This document shows positions 31,850 through 41,619 of a stretch of 43,381 nucleotides of DNA, one piece after another. This stretch comes from CAYMYN01 sp964394665. GTDB lineage: Bacteria > Planctomycetota > UBA1135 > GCA-002686595. A program made the position numbers and the translations under genes. The stretch lies in NCBI GenBank assembly GCA_964394665.1, contig CAYMYN010000037.1, positions 1-43,381 of the forward strand. Reading direction: 5' to 3'. Each line of letters starts with the position of its first letter. The first letter of the stretch is position 1. The notes under the pieces were generated by a model. It was not told where the DNA came from. It worked only from the letters and a program-made list of their open reading frames with translations, and made no database searches.

Positions 31850-33733
31850 GTGCGCCGGGGATCGCGCCCCTCTCCCACCGTGCGCCGCCCGATCTCGCCC
31901 ATCCAAGCCGCCGACCGCGCCCGCTTCGAGCCCCGCGCCCTGGCCCGCGCGGGGTGGCGCTTGGCGCGGGCGGCCCTCGGCCGCTGCGTGCTCTACGGCC
32001 TGTGGATCGACCTCGTCTTCGGCCTGGCTCTGCTGCCCCTGGCGGCCTGGTCGCTCTACCGCTTCCTCGATCTGACCGGGCAGCCGATCCACCTCAACCT
32101 CGAGCTCGGCCGCTGGACGCGCCTGCTCCCGCTCCTCGCGGCCGGGCTGCTGTGGACCTCGTTGCTCTCGGCGCTGGTGTTGCTCGACATCGGCGGCGTC
32201 GTGCGGCTGGTCGGCGCGCCGGGCCGGCCCCACGTCGGCAGCGTGCCCGGGGCCTTCGTGGCGAGCTTGGCCGATCTGACGCGCCTGCGGCCGGCCGGGC
32301 TCCTGCGCGCCGCGCTGGCGGTCGGGGTGCTCTTGCCCGGCGGCCTGGCGGCGACGGGTGCCCTCGTGGGCCTGTTCGTCGCGCCCCTGCGGCGCGTGCC
32401 GATGCCGCTGCTCGAGATGCTGCATCCGGCCTGGACGCTCGTGGCGGCCGTCGCGCTGGCGGCCGTCGCCGGCGCGGCGGTCCTCGGGTTGGCGCGCTGG
32501 AGCCTGGTGCCGCACCTGTTCGTGCTCGAGCGCCGCTCGCTCGCCGCGGCCTTCGAGGAGAGCGTCACCTTGCCCCCGGCCGGCCGGCGCGCGGCGAAGC
32601 TGCTGATGGCCGGCGCGGCCTTCGCCTTCGTGCTGGTCGCGGCGGGCGCCTCGGCCCTGGCTGGGTTGGCGCACGCGCTGCTCGTGCCGAACGTCGACGA
32701 CCCGGGGCGCGCGTGGCTGGGATGGACGGCCTTGCTCCTGGGGGCCCAGCTCCTGATCGGGCGAGCGCTGTTCCACGTCGTGCTGGCCTGGGTGGTGGGG
32801 ACGGGGGCGGCCCTCACCGCCGCGCACCATCGCTGGAGCGACGCGCCGGTCTCGGAGCTCGTGCTGCGCCCCGGGCCGCGGCGCCGGCGCCGGGCCCTGT
32901 GGGCGGCGTTGGCGCTCGCCCTCAGCGCGGCGCTCAGCTTGCCGCTGGTGCGCGAGCAGCTGGCGCGCGGCGAGCGGGCGGTGCTCGTGACCGCGCACCG
33001 CGGCAGCTCGGGCCGCGCGCCCGAAAACACCCTGGCCGCGCTGCGCGCCGCGCTCGAGGACGGTGCGGACTTCGTCGAGATCGACGTCCAGGGCGCCGCC
33101 GACGGCGTACCGGTGCTGCTGCACGATCGCTCCCTGGCGCGCGTCGCGGGCCTGCGCCGCGGCGCCTTCGAGTTCACGGCCGCCGAGCTGGCGGCGATCG
33201 ACGTCGGCTCGTGGAAGGACCCGCGCTTCGCCGGCGAGGGCGTGCCGACCCTCGACACGGCCCTGGCCTTCTGCAAGGGGCGAATGGGGGTCAACATCGA
33301 GCTCAAGCCCAACGGCCGCGAGCGCGACCTGGTCGGCGCCGTGCTCGAGGTCGTCGACCGCCACGACATGCGCGAAGAGGTCTGGATCACCTCCCTCGAG
33401 CCGACCCTGCTGGCCCGCGTCCGCCAACGGGCGAGCGACGTCAAGCTGGGCGCGATCGTGACCGTCGCGGCGGGGGACCTGTGGGCCCTGGACGTCGACC
33501 TCTACGCCTGCGCGCCGCGCTACGCGACGCCCGCCTTCGTGGCCGGCGCCCACCGCCGCGGGCGCGAGGTGCACGTCTGGACGCTCAACGAGGAGCGCGA
33601 CGTGGCGCTCTTCGTCGACCGCGGCGTCGACGGCGTCCTGACCGACCACCCCGATGTCGCGCGGCGCCTGATCGACGCGCGCACCCCCGTCGACGACCTG
33701 CGCGCGGCGCTGCGCCGCGTGCTCGGCCGCTGA
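31850..33733 (+). CDS. Membrane-anchored glycerophosphodiester phosphodiesterase
   Basis: This is a 627-residue protein from GTG 31850; GTG 31880 would shorten it by ten. About residues 25-350 hold some eight hydrophobic helices of the GDPD membrane-domain type (starting LGRCVLYGLWIDLVFGLALL). Residues from about 380 are the catalytic GDPD TIM barrel: VTAHRGSSGRAPENTLAAL with the catalytic His, FVEIDVQ and VLLHDRSLAR for metal and catalysis, VNIELKPNG, and VHVWTLNEERDVALF near the end. It cleaves glycerophosphodiesters to sn-glycerol 3-phosphate and an alcohol. The membrane part suggests a link to lipid or teichoic-like polymer turnover at the membrane. Confidence 0.9.
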   Translation: MRRGSRPSPTVRRPISPIQAADRARFEPRALARAGWRLARAALGRCVLYGLWIDLVFGLALLPLAAWSLYRFLDLTGQPIHLNLELGRWTRLLPLLAAGLLWTSLLSALVLLDIGGVVRLVGAPGRPHVGSVPGAFVASLADLTRLRPAGLLRAALAVGVLLPGGLAATGALVGLFVAPLRRVPMPLLEMLHPAWTLVAAVALAAVAGAAVLGLARWSLVPHLFVLERRSLAAAFEESVTLPPAGRRAAKLLMAGAAFAFVLVAAGASALAGLAHALLVPNVDDPGRAWLGWTALLLGAQLLIGRALFHVVLAWVVGTGAALTAAHHRWSDAPVSELVLRPGPRRRRRALWAALALALSAALSLPLVREQLARGERAVLVTAHRGSSGRAPENTLAALRAALEDGADFVEIDVQGAADGVPVLLHDRSLARVAGLRRGAFEFTAAELAAIDVGSWKDPRFAGEGVPTLDTALAFCKGRMGVNIELKPNGRERDLVGAVLEVVDRHDMREEVWITSLEPTLLARVRQRASDVKLGAIVTVAAGDLWALDVDLYACAPRYATPAFVAGAHRRGREVHVWTLNEERDVALFVDRGVDGVLTDHPDVARRLIDARTPVDDLRAALRRVLGR

Positions 33734-33744
33734 CCCAGGGTGGA

Positions 33745-35340
33745 TCAGGACGGCAGCGCGTACTCGAGGTGGCCGTCGATCCCGAGCGGGATCCCGAGCC
33801 CGATCCAGATCACGAGCAAGACGGACCAGGCGACCAGCAGCGCCACCGAGTAGGGCAACATCAGCGCGATCAACGAGCCCATGCCGGCCTTCTTCGCGTA
33901 CTGCTGCATGAACGCCAAGACGACGATCAGGTAGCTGTTGAGCGGCGTGATCGAGTTGGTCACCGAATCGCCGATGCGATAGGCGACCTGCGTCAGCTCG
34001 GGCGCCACGCCGGCGGTCATCAGCATGGGCACGAAGACCGGAGCCAACATGGCCCACTTGGCCGACATCGAGCCCACGAACAGGTTCAGGAAGGCGATCA
34101 GCAGGATGAACCCGAACATCATCGCGCCGGGCGCCAGGCCCATCGAGCGCAGCACGAGCCCGCCTTCGATGGCCAGCATGCGCCCCAGCTCGCTCTTCCC
34201 GAAGCAGGCGACGAAGACGGCCGCGAAGAAGGCCAGCACGATGTAGTTGCCGAGCACGCCCATGTACTCGCTCATCATGCGCACGACGTCCTTGTCGGAA
34301 CGGATCGAGCGCACCGCGACGCCGTAGGCCATGCCCGGCACGAGGAAGAGCAGCACGAGGAGCGGCACGATGTTGCGCGTCCAGGTGGGGAAGAGCTGCT
34401 TGCCCGGACCCGGGCCGATCGTGCCTTCGGGATCGTGCAGGAAGCCCCAGGGCATCTTGTAGCAGAGGATCAGGACGCCCAGCGTCATCAGGCCCGCCGC
34501 CAACGACCACAGCAGGCCGCGCTTCTCGGAGTCGCTCAGGCGCAGGTCGAGCTCCCCATCGCCGCCGGCCACGCCCGGGCCACCCTCCTCGGGGCTCTTC
34601 GAGCGCAGGCGCGGCTCGACGACGAAGGCCGTCACGCCCCACCCGACGAAGGTCACCAGGAAGGTCGAGGCGATCATGAACCACCAGTTGCAGGCCGGGT
34701 TGACCGAATAGCCGGGGTCGAGGATCTGGGCGCCGGCCTGCGTCAGCCCCGACACCAGGGGATCGATGCCCGTGATGAAGAGGTTGGCGTTGAAGCCCGA
34801 GGCCACGCCCGCGAACACGGCCGCCAGGCCGACCAGGGGCGAGCGCCCCATGGCGCGGTACACCGCCGCCGCCAGCGGCGGGAGTACGATGTACCCCGCG
34901 TCGACGGCCATCGAGCTCATGACGCCGGCGAAGAAGGTGGCGGGCGTGAGCAGGACGCGGGGCACGACGAGCAGGATCAGCTTGAGGGCCGCCGCGATCA
35001 GCCCGCTCTTCTCGGCCACCGCGATGCCGATCGCGGCCACGAGCACCAGCCCGAGGGGCGCGAACCCGGTGAAGATCGTGATCAGGTTGTCGAGCAACCA
35101 GCGTAGGCCATCCTGCGAGGCGAGGTTCCAGGCCGCGGCGACGAAGCGCGGCTCGTCCTCGCCTTCGAGGGTGAGCTGGCTGGCGTAGCCGCTGCGCGCG
35201 ACGAGCCAGGAGATCGCGAACACGACCAGCGTGCCGATCACGAACAGCGTCATCGGATCGGGCAGTGCGTTCCCGACGCGTTCGATCCGGTCGAGGAGCT
35301 TGCCCTTGCTGCCCGCGGGCGCCGCTGCGTGCTGGTTCAT
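33745..35340 (-). CDS. AbgT-family transporter
   Basis: This 531-residue inner-membrane protein has about eleven helices. Hallmarks are RIERVGNALPDPMTLFVIG at the start, GFNANLFITGIDPL in the middle, and FLNLFVGSMSAKWAMLAPVFVPM followed by VTNSITPLNSYL at the end. The AbgT family imports p-aminobenzoyl-glutamate in E. coli; other members (MtrF) export sulfonamides or folate intermediates. The direction here is unknown. Its 3' end is 11 bases from the convergent phosphodiesterase gene. No p-aminobenzoyl-glutamate hydrolase gene lies nearby. Confidence 0.93.
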   Translation of the reverse strand: MNQHAAAPAGSKGKLLDRIERVGNALPDPMTLFVIGTLVVFAISWLVARSGYASQLTLEGEDEPRFVAAAWNLASQDGLRWLLDNLITIFTGFAPLGLVLVAAIGIAVAEKSGLIAAALKLILLVVPRVLLTPATFFAGVMSSMAVDAGYIVLPPLAAAVYRAMGRSPLVGLAAVFAGVASGFNANLFITGIDPLVSGLTQAGAQILDPGYSVNPACNWWFMIASTFLVTFVGWGVTAFVVEPRLRSKSPEEGGPGVAGGDGELDLRLSDSEKRGLLWSLAAGLMTLGVLILCYKMPWGFLHDPEGTIGPGPGKQLFPTWTRNIVPLLVLLFLVPGMAYGVAVRSIRSDKDVVRMMSEYMGVLGNYIVLAFFAAVFVACFGKSELGRMLAIEGGLVLRSMGLAPGAMMFGFILLIAFLNLFVGSMSAKWAMLAPVFVPMLMTAGVAPELTQVAYRIGDSVTNSITPLNSYLIVVLAFMQQYAKKAGMGSLIALMLPYSVALLVAWSVLLVIWIGLGIPLGIDGHLEYALPS

Positions 35341-35404
35341 GCGCGCATCGTTCCGACGCGGCCGCCCCAGGGCAAGGCCCGGGCCCCCGGGAGGACGCTG
35401 GAGC

Positions 35405-35680
35405 TCAGCGCTCGCGCCGCGGCCCCTCGAGGAGCAACCCGCACAGCGCCGTCAGGGCGCCGAAGCCGATCCCGATCGCCGCCAGCCCGGTCCCCGCGAA
35501 GGCCAGCAGCCCCAGCCCGATCGGATTGGCGTCCTTGGGCAGCAGCACGATCGCGAGCAGCAGGGGCGCGCACGAGCCGACGAGCAGCACGAACGAGGCC
35601 CCGACCCACCACAGCCCCAGGGCTGCCATGCCGCGCGCCCGCGCGACACGCGGGTCGATCCAGCGCCAAGGGCCGTCCAT
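35405..35680 (-). CDS. Small two-helix membrane protein, unknown function
   Basis: From the ATG at 35680 this is 91 residues: a short basic start (WIDPRVARARG) and two hydrophobic helices (ALGLWWVGASFVLLVGSCAP, then LGLLAFAGTGLAAIGIGFGA), ending GPRRER. Starts at 35692 and 35704 are equally possible. Further upstream the frame is Arg/Pro rich and unlike protein. Not recognised. Confidence 0.55.
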   Translation of the reverse strand: MDGPWRWIDPRVARARGMAALGLWWVGASFVLLVGSCAPLLLAIVLLPKDANPIGLGLLAFAGTGLAAIGIGFGALTALCGLLLEGPRRER

Positions 35681-35876
35681 GTTCCGCCGCATCGGCCCTG
35701 GCATCCCGCGCTCTGGAGTCCTTCCCCGGGTTCCGCGGGCGGCCCCGGCCGCACGCGGCCCGTCTGCGCTCCGCTCAGGATGCGACGGCTCGTGCTTTAG
35801 ACGCGGCCGTCGCTGCTGCGGCCCGCGCACCACGACCTGCCGGCCTCCGCTCCGCCGGTGGGCCGCCTGGGAACGG

Positions 35877-35892
35877 CCGGCCCGCGGGCCGG
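35877..35892 (-). terminator. Palindromic terminator-like element
   Basis: CCGGCCCGCGGGCCGG is a perfect 16-base palindrome, 14 bases after the stop of the minus-strand membrane gene at 35907. Its RNA stem would have an opened tip. No T-tract follows. Confidence 0.35.
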
Positions 35893-35906
35893 TTCACGGC
35901 GGGCGG

Positions 35907-36251
35907 TCAGAAGGCCGGTTTGGCGTAGACCGACCAGACGGCGAGGCCCACCAGGGCGACGCCGAGCAGCGTCATCACCCAGGCGCTCCCGGGACGGCGG
36001 AAGACCAGGCCCGCGAGGGCCGAGAGGCCCACCCAGGCGGCGATCTTGATCAGCACCCAGTGCGGCCAGCCGATGCCGGTCTTGTGCACGATGCCGACGC
36101 CGGCGACGAGCACGACCAGGCTCAGGATGCCGGTCAGGATCATCGTCGAGCGGCGCCGCGAGGGGCTCGGCGCCGCGAAGGCCTGGAAGGTGAAGGCCAC
36201 GAGCAAGAACGCGGCCGCAACGTGCAGGATCTGGTAGGTCAGGGGGCTCAT
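35907..36251 (-). CDS. Small four-helix membrane protein
   Basis: This 114-residue protein has four hydrophobic segments: YQILHVAAAFLLVAFTFQAF, LTGILSLVVLVAGVGIV, a stretch around WVLIKIAAWVGLSALAGLVF, and TLLGVALVGLAVWSVYA. The layout resembles SirB- or DUF-type small membrane proteins, but I cannot name the family. The ATG at 36251 opens directly into helix 1 and is the natural start. The neighbours give no functional clue. Confidence 0.72.
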   Translation of the reverse strand: MSPLTYQILHVAAAFLLVAFTFQAFAAPSPSRRRSTMILTGILSLVVLVAGVGIVHKTGIGWPHWVLIKIAAWVGLSALAGLVFRRPGSAWVMTLLGVALVGLAVWSVYAKPAF

Positions 36252-36448
36252 CGCGTCTCCATTGGACAGCTTCGCGCGCGCGGCTCAAAGGGATCCCTCG
36301 GAGCGCCGGGTTCGGGTCCCCGGGGGGTCCGCGCCGCGGCGCGACCCACCCATGGGACGGCGCGACGCCCGGGGCCCCGCGTGCCCCCAGGCCCCCGCGC
36401 GCTCCGGCCGATCCAGGGATCCCGGACTCGCCCCCGGGGCCCTGAGCC

Positions 36449-37378
36449 ATGATCCAACGCTTCGCCCTCCTGATCGGGGCCATGAAGGCCGGCACCACCG
36501 CGCTCTTCCGCTACCTCGAGCAGCACCCCGAGCTCGCCGCCTGCCCGAACAAGGAGCCCTGGTTCCTGGGCGACCCCGCGCGCTGGGGCGAGGGCCTCGA
36601 GGCCTACGAGCGCCTCTGGCCGGCCTTCGACCCGACCCGCCACCGCTGGGCGCTCGAGGCCTCGACCGGCTACTCGAAGCTGCCCCTGCGCGCCAACGCG
36701 GTCCAGGCGAGCTGGGCCCTCGAGGCCGAGTTCCGTTTCCTCTACCTCGTGCGCGACCCGGTGGCGCGCATCCGCTCGCACTACCTGCACGCGCTCTCGC
36801 AGGACTGGATGCGCTACCCGCTCCACGAGCGCCTGGCGCCCGAGGCGGTGCTGTTCTCGAACTACCGCTTCCAGCTCCAGCCCTACGTCACCGTGCACGG
36901 CCGCGAGGCGGTGCTGGTGCTCTCCTACGAGGAGTTCCGCCGCCGTCCCGGGCCGCTCCTGCGTTCGATCTGCCGTTTCCTCGGGATCGACGAGGACTTC
37001 CCGTTCCAGGATCCCGGTCCGCAGAACAGCAGCGACGGCTATCGCGCGCGCCTCCTGGCGCGGCTCGTCAACGCGCGCGGCGTGCTGCCGACGCCCCTCG
37101 ACCTCGACGCCTGCGAGCGACTGCCCAAGGCCGCCCTACGCGCCGAGCTGGCCGATCGCCTGGTGCCGCTGGGCGCCCTCGACCTCTTGGCCGAGGTCGA
37201 GTACGAACTCGAGCGCAGCATCACGCCGACCCCCGAGCACGTCGAGCGCCTGCACGACCTGCTCGACGACGACCTGGCCCGCTTCCGCGACGAGTGGGGC
37301 ATCGACCCCTGGACCGGTGGCGTCAGCGGTTCGGCGCTCGCAACCGAGCTCGAGCGCGTGCCCTCCCTCGCCCGCTGA
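36449..37378 (+). CDS. PAPS-dependent sulfotransferase
   Basis: This 309-residue protein has the sulfotransferase PAPS sites. The 5'-phosphosulfate loop is LLIGAMKAGTTALFRYLEQH (residues 7-26). The 3'-phosphate region is FLYLVRDPVARIRSHYLHA (about 97-115). It adds a sulfate group from PAPS to a carbohydrate or small-molecule acceptor, as in heparan-type sulfotransferase relatives common in planctomycetes. The acceptor is unknown. ATG 36449 was chosen because the PAPS loop follows at once. The preceding 197 bases are GC-rich and show no clear signal. Confidence 0.88.
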   Translation: MIQRFALLIGAMKAGTTALFRYLEQHPELAACPNKEPWFLGDPARWGEGLEAYERLWPAFDPTRHRWALEASTGYSKLPLRANAVQASWALEAEFRFLYLVRDPVARIRSHYLHALSQDWMRYPLHERLAPEAVLFSNYRFQLQPYVTVHGREAVLVLSYEEFRRRPGPLLRSICRFLGIDEDFPFQDPGPQNSSDGYRARLLARLVNARGVLPTPLDLDACERLPKAALRAELADRLVPLGALDLLAEVEYELERSITPTPEHVERLHDLLDDDLARFRDEWGIDPWTGGVSGSALATELERVPSLAR

Positions 37379-37392
37379 CGGAACGGGTCGGA

Positions 37393-38127
37393 TCAGGACT
37401 CCGCGGCCGTCTCGCCCAACCCGCGCAGGGCTCGGCGGGCCAGGCGGCCGATGACGAACAGAGCGGCGACGGTCGCCAGGGCGCCCAGCACCAGCAGGCG
37501 GCCGTCGTGGCCACGGTCGAGGTCGAACTCGGCCAGGCCCGCGCCGGCCAGGGCCACGACCAGCACGCGGGGGGCGATGCCGAGCACGGTGCCGGCGAGG
37601 AAGGTGCCGACGCGCACGCCGGCCGAGGCGAGCAGCAGGTTCGTCGCGGCGAAGGGCATGGCCGGCGAGAGGCGCACGAGGGCGATCAGCGCCGCGGTGC
37701 GCAGGGCGCCGCCGCCCACGAGCTCGGCGTGCACCGCGCGGCCGCGGACGCCGCTCGAGAGGCGCGTGAGGAACTCGTCGCCGACCAGCCGACGCACGAG
37801 CGCATGGCAGAAGAGCGCCGCCAGGGCCGTGGCTCCGACCGCGAGCGCGCTGCCGCCCACGAAGCCCAGGAGCATCCCCGACACCAGGGACGAGGCGTGC
37901 GTCGGGATCAGGCCCAGACCCGCGAGCAGGACGGTCGCGACGAGGACCCAGGGCCAGGCCCCCGTACCGAGTTCCTGCAGCGGCGGGAACCAGGTCCCCG
38001 AGGTCGCGACCAACCCGAGCGCACCGACCGCCGGGGCGACCACGGTGAAGAGGGCCAGGGGTCCGAGGGCGCCGAGCTCGGTCCAGGCGCGCAGCGCGCG
38101 CCGGAGGAGGGAGACGGGGGGAGGCAT
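37393..38127 (-). CDS. TVP38/TMEM64 (DedA/SNARE-associated-like) membrane protein
   Basis: This 244-residue inner-membrane protein has about six helices. It carries the family motif region ASSLVSGMLLGFVGGSALA, then HALVRRLVG, and RLSPAMPFAATNLLLASAGV (the loop with the conserved Pro). In bacteria, VTT/DedA proteins have been linked to lipid scrambling and membrane homeostasis; the precise role here is unknown. It is convergent with the sulfotransferase (14 bases). Confidence 0.85.
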   Translation of the reverse strand: MPPPVSLLRRALRAWTELGALGPLALFTVVAPAVGALGLVATSGTWFPPLQELGTGAWPWVLVATVLLAGLGLIPTHASSLVSGMLLGFVGGSALAVGATALAALFCHALVRRLVGDEFLTRLSSGVRGRAVHAELVGGGALRTAALIALVRLSPAMPFAATNLLLASAGVRVGTFLAGTVLGIAPRVLVVALAGAGLAEFDLDRGHDGRLLVLGALATVAALFVIGRLARRALRGLGETAAES

Positions 38128-38145
38128 GGGGATCCGCTCGTCGCT

Positions 38146-41100
38146 CTACGCCCGCGCCGGATGCCCGGCGTCGGGGGTGAGCGCGGCGAGGCGCGCGAGC
38201 AGGACGTCGAGCCATCCACCCTCGAGCGCGGTGACGTCGCGGCCGAGGCCGGCCGCGGTCGCGAGGGCCTGTAGCCGCAGCTCCTCGGGCGACGACACGG
38301 GCCCGTCCGGCAACAACCCGAGCTGCTCGAGTTCGGCGCGCAGGTCCTGCAGCTTCTCCGTCCGAAACCCCTTCGGACGGCGATCCTTGTCCTCCATCGC
38401 CTCGAGGAAGGCACGCGCATCGCCGCCGACCTCGTCCAGCAGGGCCAGGACGCGCTCGTGGAACTTGTCCGTGACGGCGTTCGAGCTTGCGATCAGCTCG
38501 CGGGGCACCGGCCGCGGGCGCCCACGGGTCCAGGCGACGAGCGCGGCCCGCGCGGCTTCGCAGCGCAGGCGCAGCTCCTCACGGTCCGCCGTGTCCAGGA
38601 GCTGGGGCACCCTGGGGGCCCCGAGCAACCGCTCGAGCTGGGCCAGGCTGGTGCAGCGCAGCAGGAGCAAACGGTGCAGCAGCTCGAGCCGATCGCCGAG
38701 CAGGTGGAAGGGGTGGAGCGCATCGGCGCGCCAGGGATCGAGGGCCGGCACGCGCAGCACCCGCGCGTACTCCTCGGCGGTGAGCCCCTCGGGCGCGGGA
38801 ATCGTCTCGAGCTCCGGGGATCCGTGCAGCTCGGGCAACGGCGCGGCCGCCGCGCGCGAACGGATCGCTCCCAGGTCGTGCACCGCGACGTCCGGCCCCA
38901 GGGCGGCGCGCCAGCGCGACGCTTCCTCGGGTTGCGCGGTGAGGTAGAGCACCTGGCGGCCGGCGCGGGCCAACTCGGCCACGGTCTCCATCACCTGGCG
39001 CGAACGGTCCAGGTCGCTGGTCGCGAGCACCTCGTCGAGGAACAGCGGCAGCGTCTCGCGCCCGCGCTCGGCCTCCTCGAGGAACGCCAGGCGCACGGCG
39101 AGCAGGAGCTGCACGCGCGTCGCGGTCGAGAGCGCTTCCAGGGCCCGCGTCTCGCCCATGCGCACGTCGCGGGCCCGCAGCTCGAGCGTGCTGCCGCCTT
39201 GGACGACGAGCTCGAACCGGTGGTGGGTGAAGCGCGCGAACCACTCCTCGGCCCGTGCCAGGGCGCCGGTGCGCTGATCGCGATGGCCCTGCTCGATGCG
39301 CTCGAGGAGGAACTGGCCGGCGGCGGCGACGAGTTGGCCCTCGAGGCACGCGGAGAGGTTCTCCTCGGCCTTGCGCTCGGCGTCCAGGGCGGTCTCGAGC
39401 CGCGCACCCGCGCGGGCCAGGTCGAGTTCCTTCTCGATGCCGGCGATGTGCTCGACCAGTTGGTTCTGGCGCTGCGCGTCTTGCTCCAGCTCGGAACGCC
39501 GCGCCGCGAGCGACTCGGGGTCGTCCGCCGCGAGGGGCTCGAAGTCCTGCGCGAGCCTGCGCTCCTGGGCGTTCACCTGGCCTGCGGCATCCCGCGCGGC
39601 CTGGCGGGCGACGGAATAGGCCGGGAGCGCCTCGATGCGCCGCGACAACTCGGCCCGCTCGCCGACCTCGACATCGGCCGCGCGATAGAGCTTCGCCAAC
39701 TCGCTCTCCCACTCGTCGAAGTCCTTGCCGGCCTGTTCGAGGGCTCCCTGGGCCGCGGCGCGGCGAACGAGCGCCCCGTCCCGTCGCCCCACGCGGGCCC
39801 CCAGGTCCTCGATGTTCCCCGCCAGCACGAGCGGATCGCGTTCGTCCGCCGCGACCAGCCCCAGGGCCGCGAGGGCGGCGCCCAACGCCTGGCCTTCGTG
39901 CTCGAACGCGCTCTCCAGCTCCTCGCGGGTTGCCTCGGCCGACGCCAGGCGCATCAACGCTTCGTCGTGTTGCCGCAGGAGCTCGAGCCAACGCAGGAGC
40001 GATGCATCGAGGTGCCGCGGATCGAAGCCCAGCTCCGCCGCGTGGGCGCCCAGGCCGGCGAGCAGGCGTTCGATCTCCGCCGTCGCACGGGCCAAGGCGG
40101 GTTCGAGCTGTCGCCGCTGACCGTCTTCGAGCGCTGCCCGTTCGGCGGCGGCGAGCTCCCGGATCAGTGCCGCGTGCCGCTCGCGCACGGCCGCCGACTC
40201 CCAGGCCGCGGGTGGATCGAGGGCCAGCCCGGCGAAATCGCGCTCCGCGTGTGCCGCGCCGTCCGTGTCGCTGTCCGCGGCGGGCCGCAGCATCCAGAAC
40301 ACCAGGGCACCGCCGGCGACCAGCACCAGGCCCAGCACCTTGGCGAGCGCGGGCTCGGCGAAGAGCGCGAGCGAGACCCCCGCCGCCACCAGCAACGCCA
40401 GCAACCAGGGCGCCCGCCGCTCGGGCCCGGACGTCGCGCGGGGTGCGGAGAGCCAGTCCTCGAGGTTCGCGAGCCCGCGCTCCACGAGCCGTTTGCGCGC
40501 CGGGTCGGGCGCGGCGCTGGACAACCCGTCGAGTTGGGCCCGGGTCGCGCTCTGCTTGGCCCGTAGAGCGAGCAGGGACTCGAGGGCGTCCCGTGTCTGC
40601 TCGACGTCCGCGCGCGAGACGGCCCGCGCGGAGCGGCTCGAACGCGCGCCTAGCGCCCCTCGAGCGGCCTCGAGCTGGGCCGCGGCCTGGGCCTCGGCGG
40701 TGCGCGCGTCTCGCAGTCTCTCGCCCGTCCGCTCCAGCCGTTGCAGCCGCGCCTGAAGCTGCTTCACGGACGCGGCCGTGACGGACGTTCCTTCCAAGCC
40801 GGACTCCGCGAGCTCCCGCGCCGCATCGCGCAGGCCCTGCTCGGCGGCGGACCGCGCGGCGCGCGTCGCCTCGAGTTTCTGCTCGAAACGCTCGAGCCGC
40901 TCGGCATCGTTCGGCGCGAGGTTCTCCAGCGCCCGCGGGAACGCGCCCAACGCCGTCGCGGCCGCTTCCGCGCGCCGACGCAGCTCGATCAGCTCGAGGG
41001 TTGCCTCGACCCGCCCCAGCTCGGCCTGGGCCGCGCGCGCGGCGGCCAGCTCGCGGCGCAGCTCGTCCAGCGACTCCGCGCGTCGTCGCAGCTCCGCTTG

Positions 41101-41619
41101 GGCGCTCTCCACGGAGCGCCGCGCGTTGCGGGCCTGGTCGAGCGCGCGCCGCTCGTTGCCGCCCGCCTGCGCTCCCATCCGCAGCTCGTCCAGCTCGCGC
41201 AGGCGCCCGAGGTCGAAGCCGCCGGCCAGCTCGCGGGCGATGCGCCGCGTGAGGTCGCTGTCGAACGTGCCGCGCGTCTGGCCGGCGAGGTCCTCGTTGC
41301 GGATCACCAACCCGACGAGCAGCTCGGGCTCCAGCAACTGCGGCGCGCCGGCCGGTGCGCCGTCGCGGAACCAGCGGGCCTGCGGCCCGTGGTCGCGTTG
41401 GACTCGCCAGCGGCCCGTGGGCGCGGAGAACTCGGCCGAGAGGGAGGAGAAGCCGTCGCCGCGCGCGGGGCGCAGGAGCGCGAGGAACGCGCGGCCCAGG
41501 CTGCTCTTGCCGATCGCGTTGGGCCCGAGCACGACGTTCACGCCGGGCGCGAGGCCCTCCAACGCGAACGACCCGTCGAGGCCCTCCAGTTGCCGGATCT
41601 CGAGCCGCTCGAGCTTCAC
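38146..41619 (-). CDS. SbcC/YhaN-like ATPase with membrane hairpin and extra C-terminal domain
   Basis: This 1157-residue protein starts at the GTG at 41619, overlapping the upstream nuclease stop (GTGA). The head half opens KLERLEIRQLEGL, with Walker A GPNAIGKSS (32-40). Long coiled coils cover about 130-400 and 460-800. Between them lies a hydrophobic hairpin at about 403-443 (WLLALLVAAGVSLALF, then LGLVLVAGGALVFWML), as in YhaN-type proteins. The second head half has ALEALSTATRVQLLLAVRLA as signature region and LPLFLDEVLATSD as Walker B (about 855), then VLYLTAQPEEASRW. About 260 further residues, helical and not recognised, extend the protein beyond the usual end. With its nuclease partner it probably processes DNA ends or hairpins, perhaps at the membrane. 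Confidence 0.85.
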   Translation of the reverse strand: MKLERLEIRQLEGLDGSFALEGLAPGVNVVLGPNAIGKSSLGRAFLALLRPARGDGFSSLSAEFSAPTGRWRVQRDHGPQARWFRDGAPAGAPQLLEPELLVGLVIRNEDLAGQTRGTFDSDLTRRIARELAGGFDLGRLRELDELRMGAQAGGNERRALDQARNARRSVESAQAELRRRAESLDELRRELAAARAAQAELGRVEATLELIELRRRAEAAATALGAFPRALENLAPNDAERLERFEQKLEATRAARSAAEQGLRDAARELAESGLEGTSVTAASVKQLQARLQRLERTGERLRDARTAEAQAAAQLEAARGALGARSSRSARAVSRADVEQTRDALESLLALRAKQSATRAQLDGLSSAAPDPARKRLVERGLANLEDWLSAPRATSGPERRAPWLLALLVAAGVSLALFAEPALAKVLGLVLVAGGALVFWMLRPAADSDTDGAAHAERDFAGLALDPPAAWESAAVRERHAALIRELAAAERAALEDGQRRQLEPALARATAEIERLLAGLGAHAAELGFDPRHLDASLLRWLELLRQHDEALMRLASAEATREELESAFEHEGQALGAALAALGLVAADERDPLVLAGNIEDLGARVGRRDGALVRRAAAQGALEQAGKDFDEWESELAKLYRAADVEVGERAELSRRIEALPAYSVARQAARDAAGQVNAQERRLAQDFEPLAADDPESLAARRSELEQDAQRQNQLVEHIAGIEKELDLARAGARLETALDAERKAEENLSACLEGQLVAAAGQFLLERIEQGHRDQRTGALARAEEWFARFTHHRFELVVQGGSTLELRARDVRMGETRALEALSTATRVQLLLAVRLAFLEEAERGRETLPLFLDEVLATSDLDRSRQVMETVAELARAGRQVLYLTAQPEEASRWRAALGPDVAVHDLGAIRSRAAAAPLPELHGSPELETIPAPEGLTAEEYARVLRVPALDPWRADALHPFHLLGDRLELLHRLLLLRCTSLAQLERLLGAPRVPQLLDTADREELRLRCEAARAALVAWTRGRPRPVPRELIASSNAVTDKFHERVLALLDEVGGDARAFLEAMEDKDRRPKGFRTEKLQDLRAELEQLGLLPDGPVSSPEELRLQALATAAGLGRDVTALEGGWLDVLLARLAALTPDAGHPARA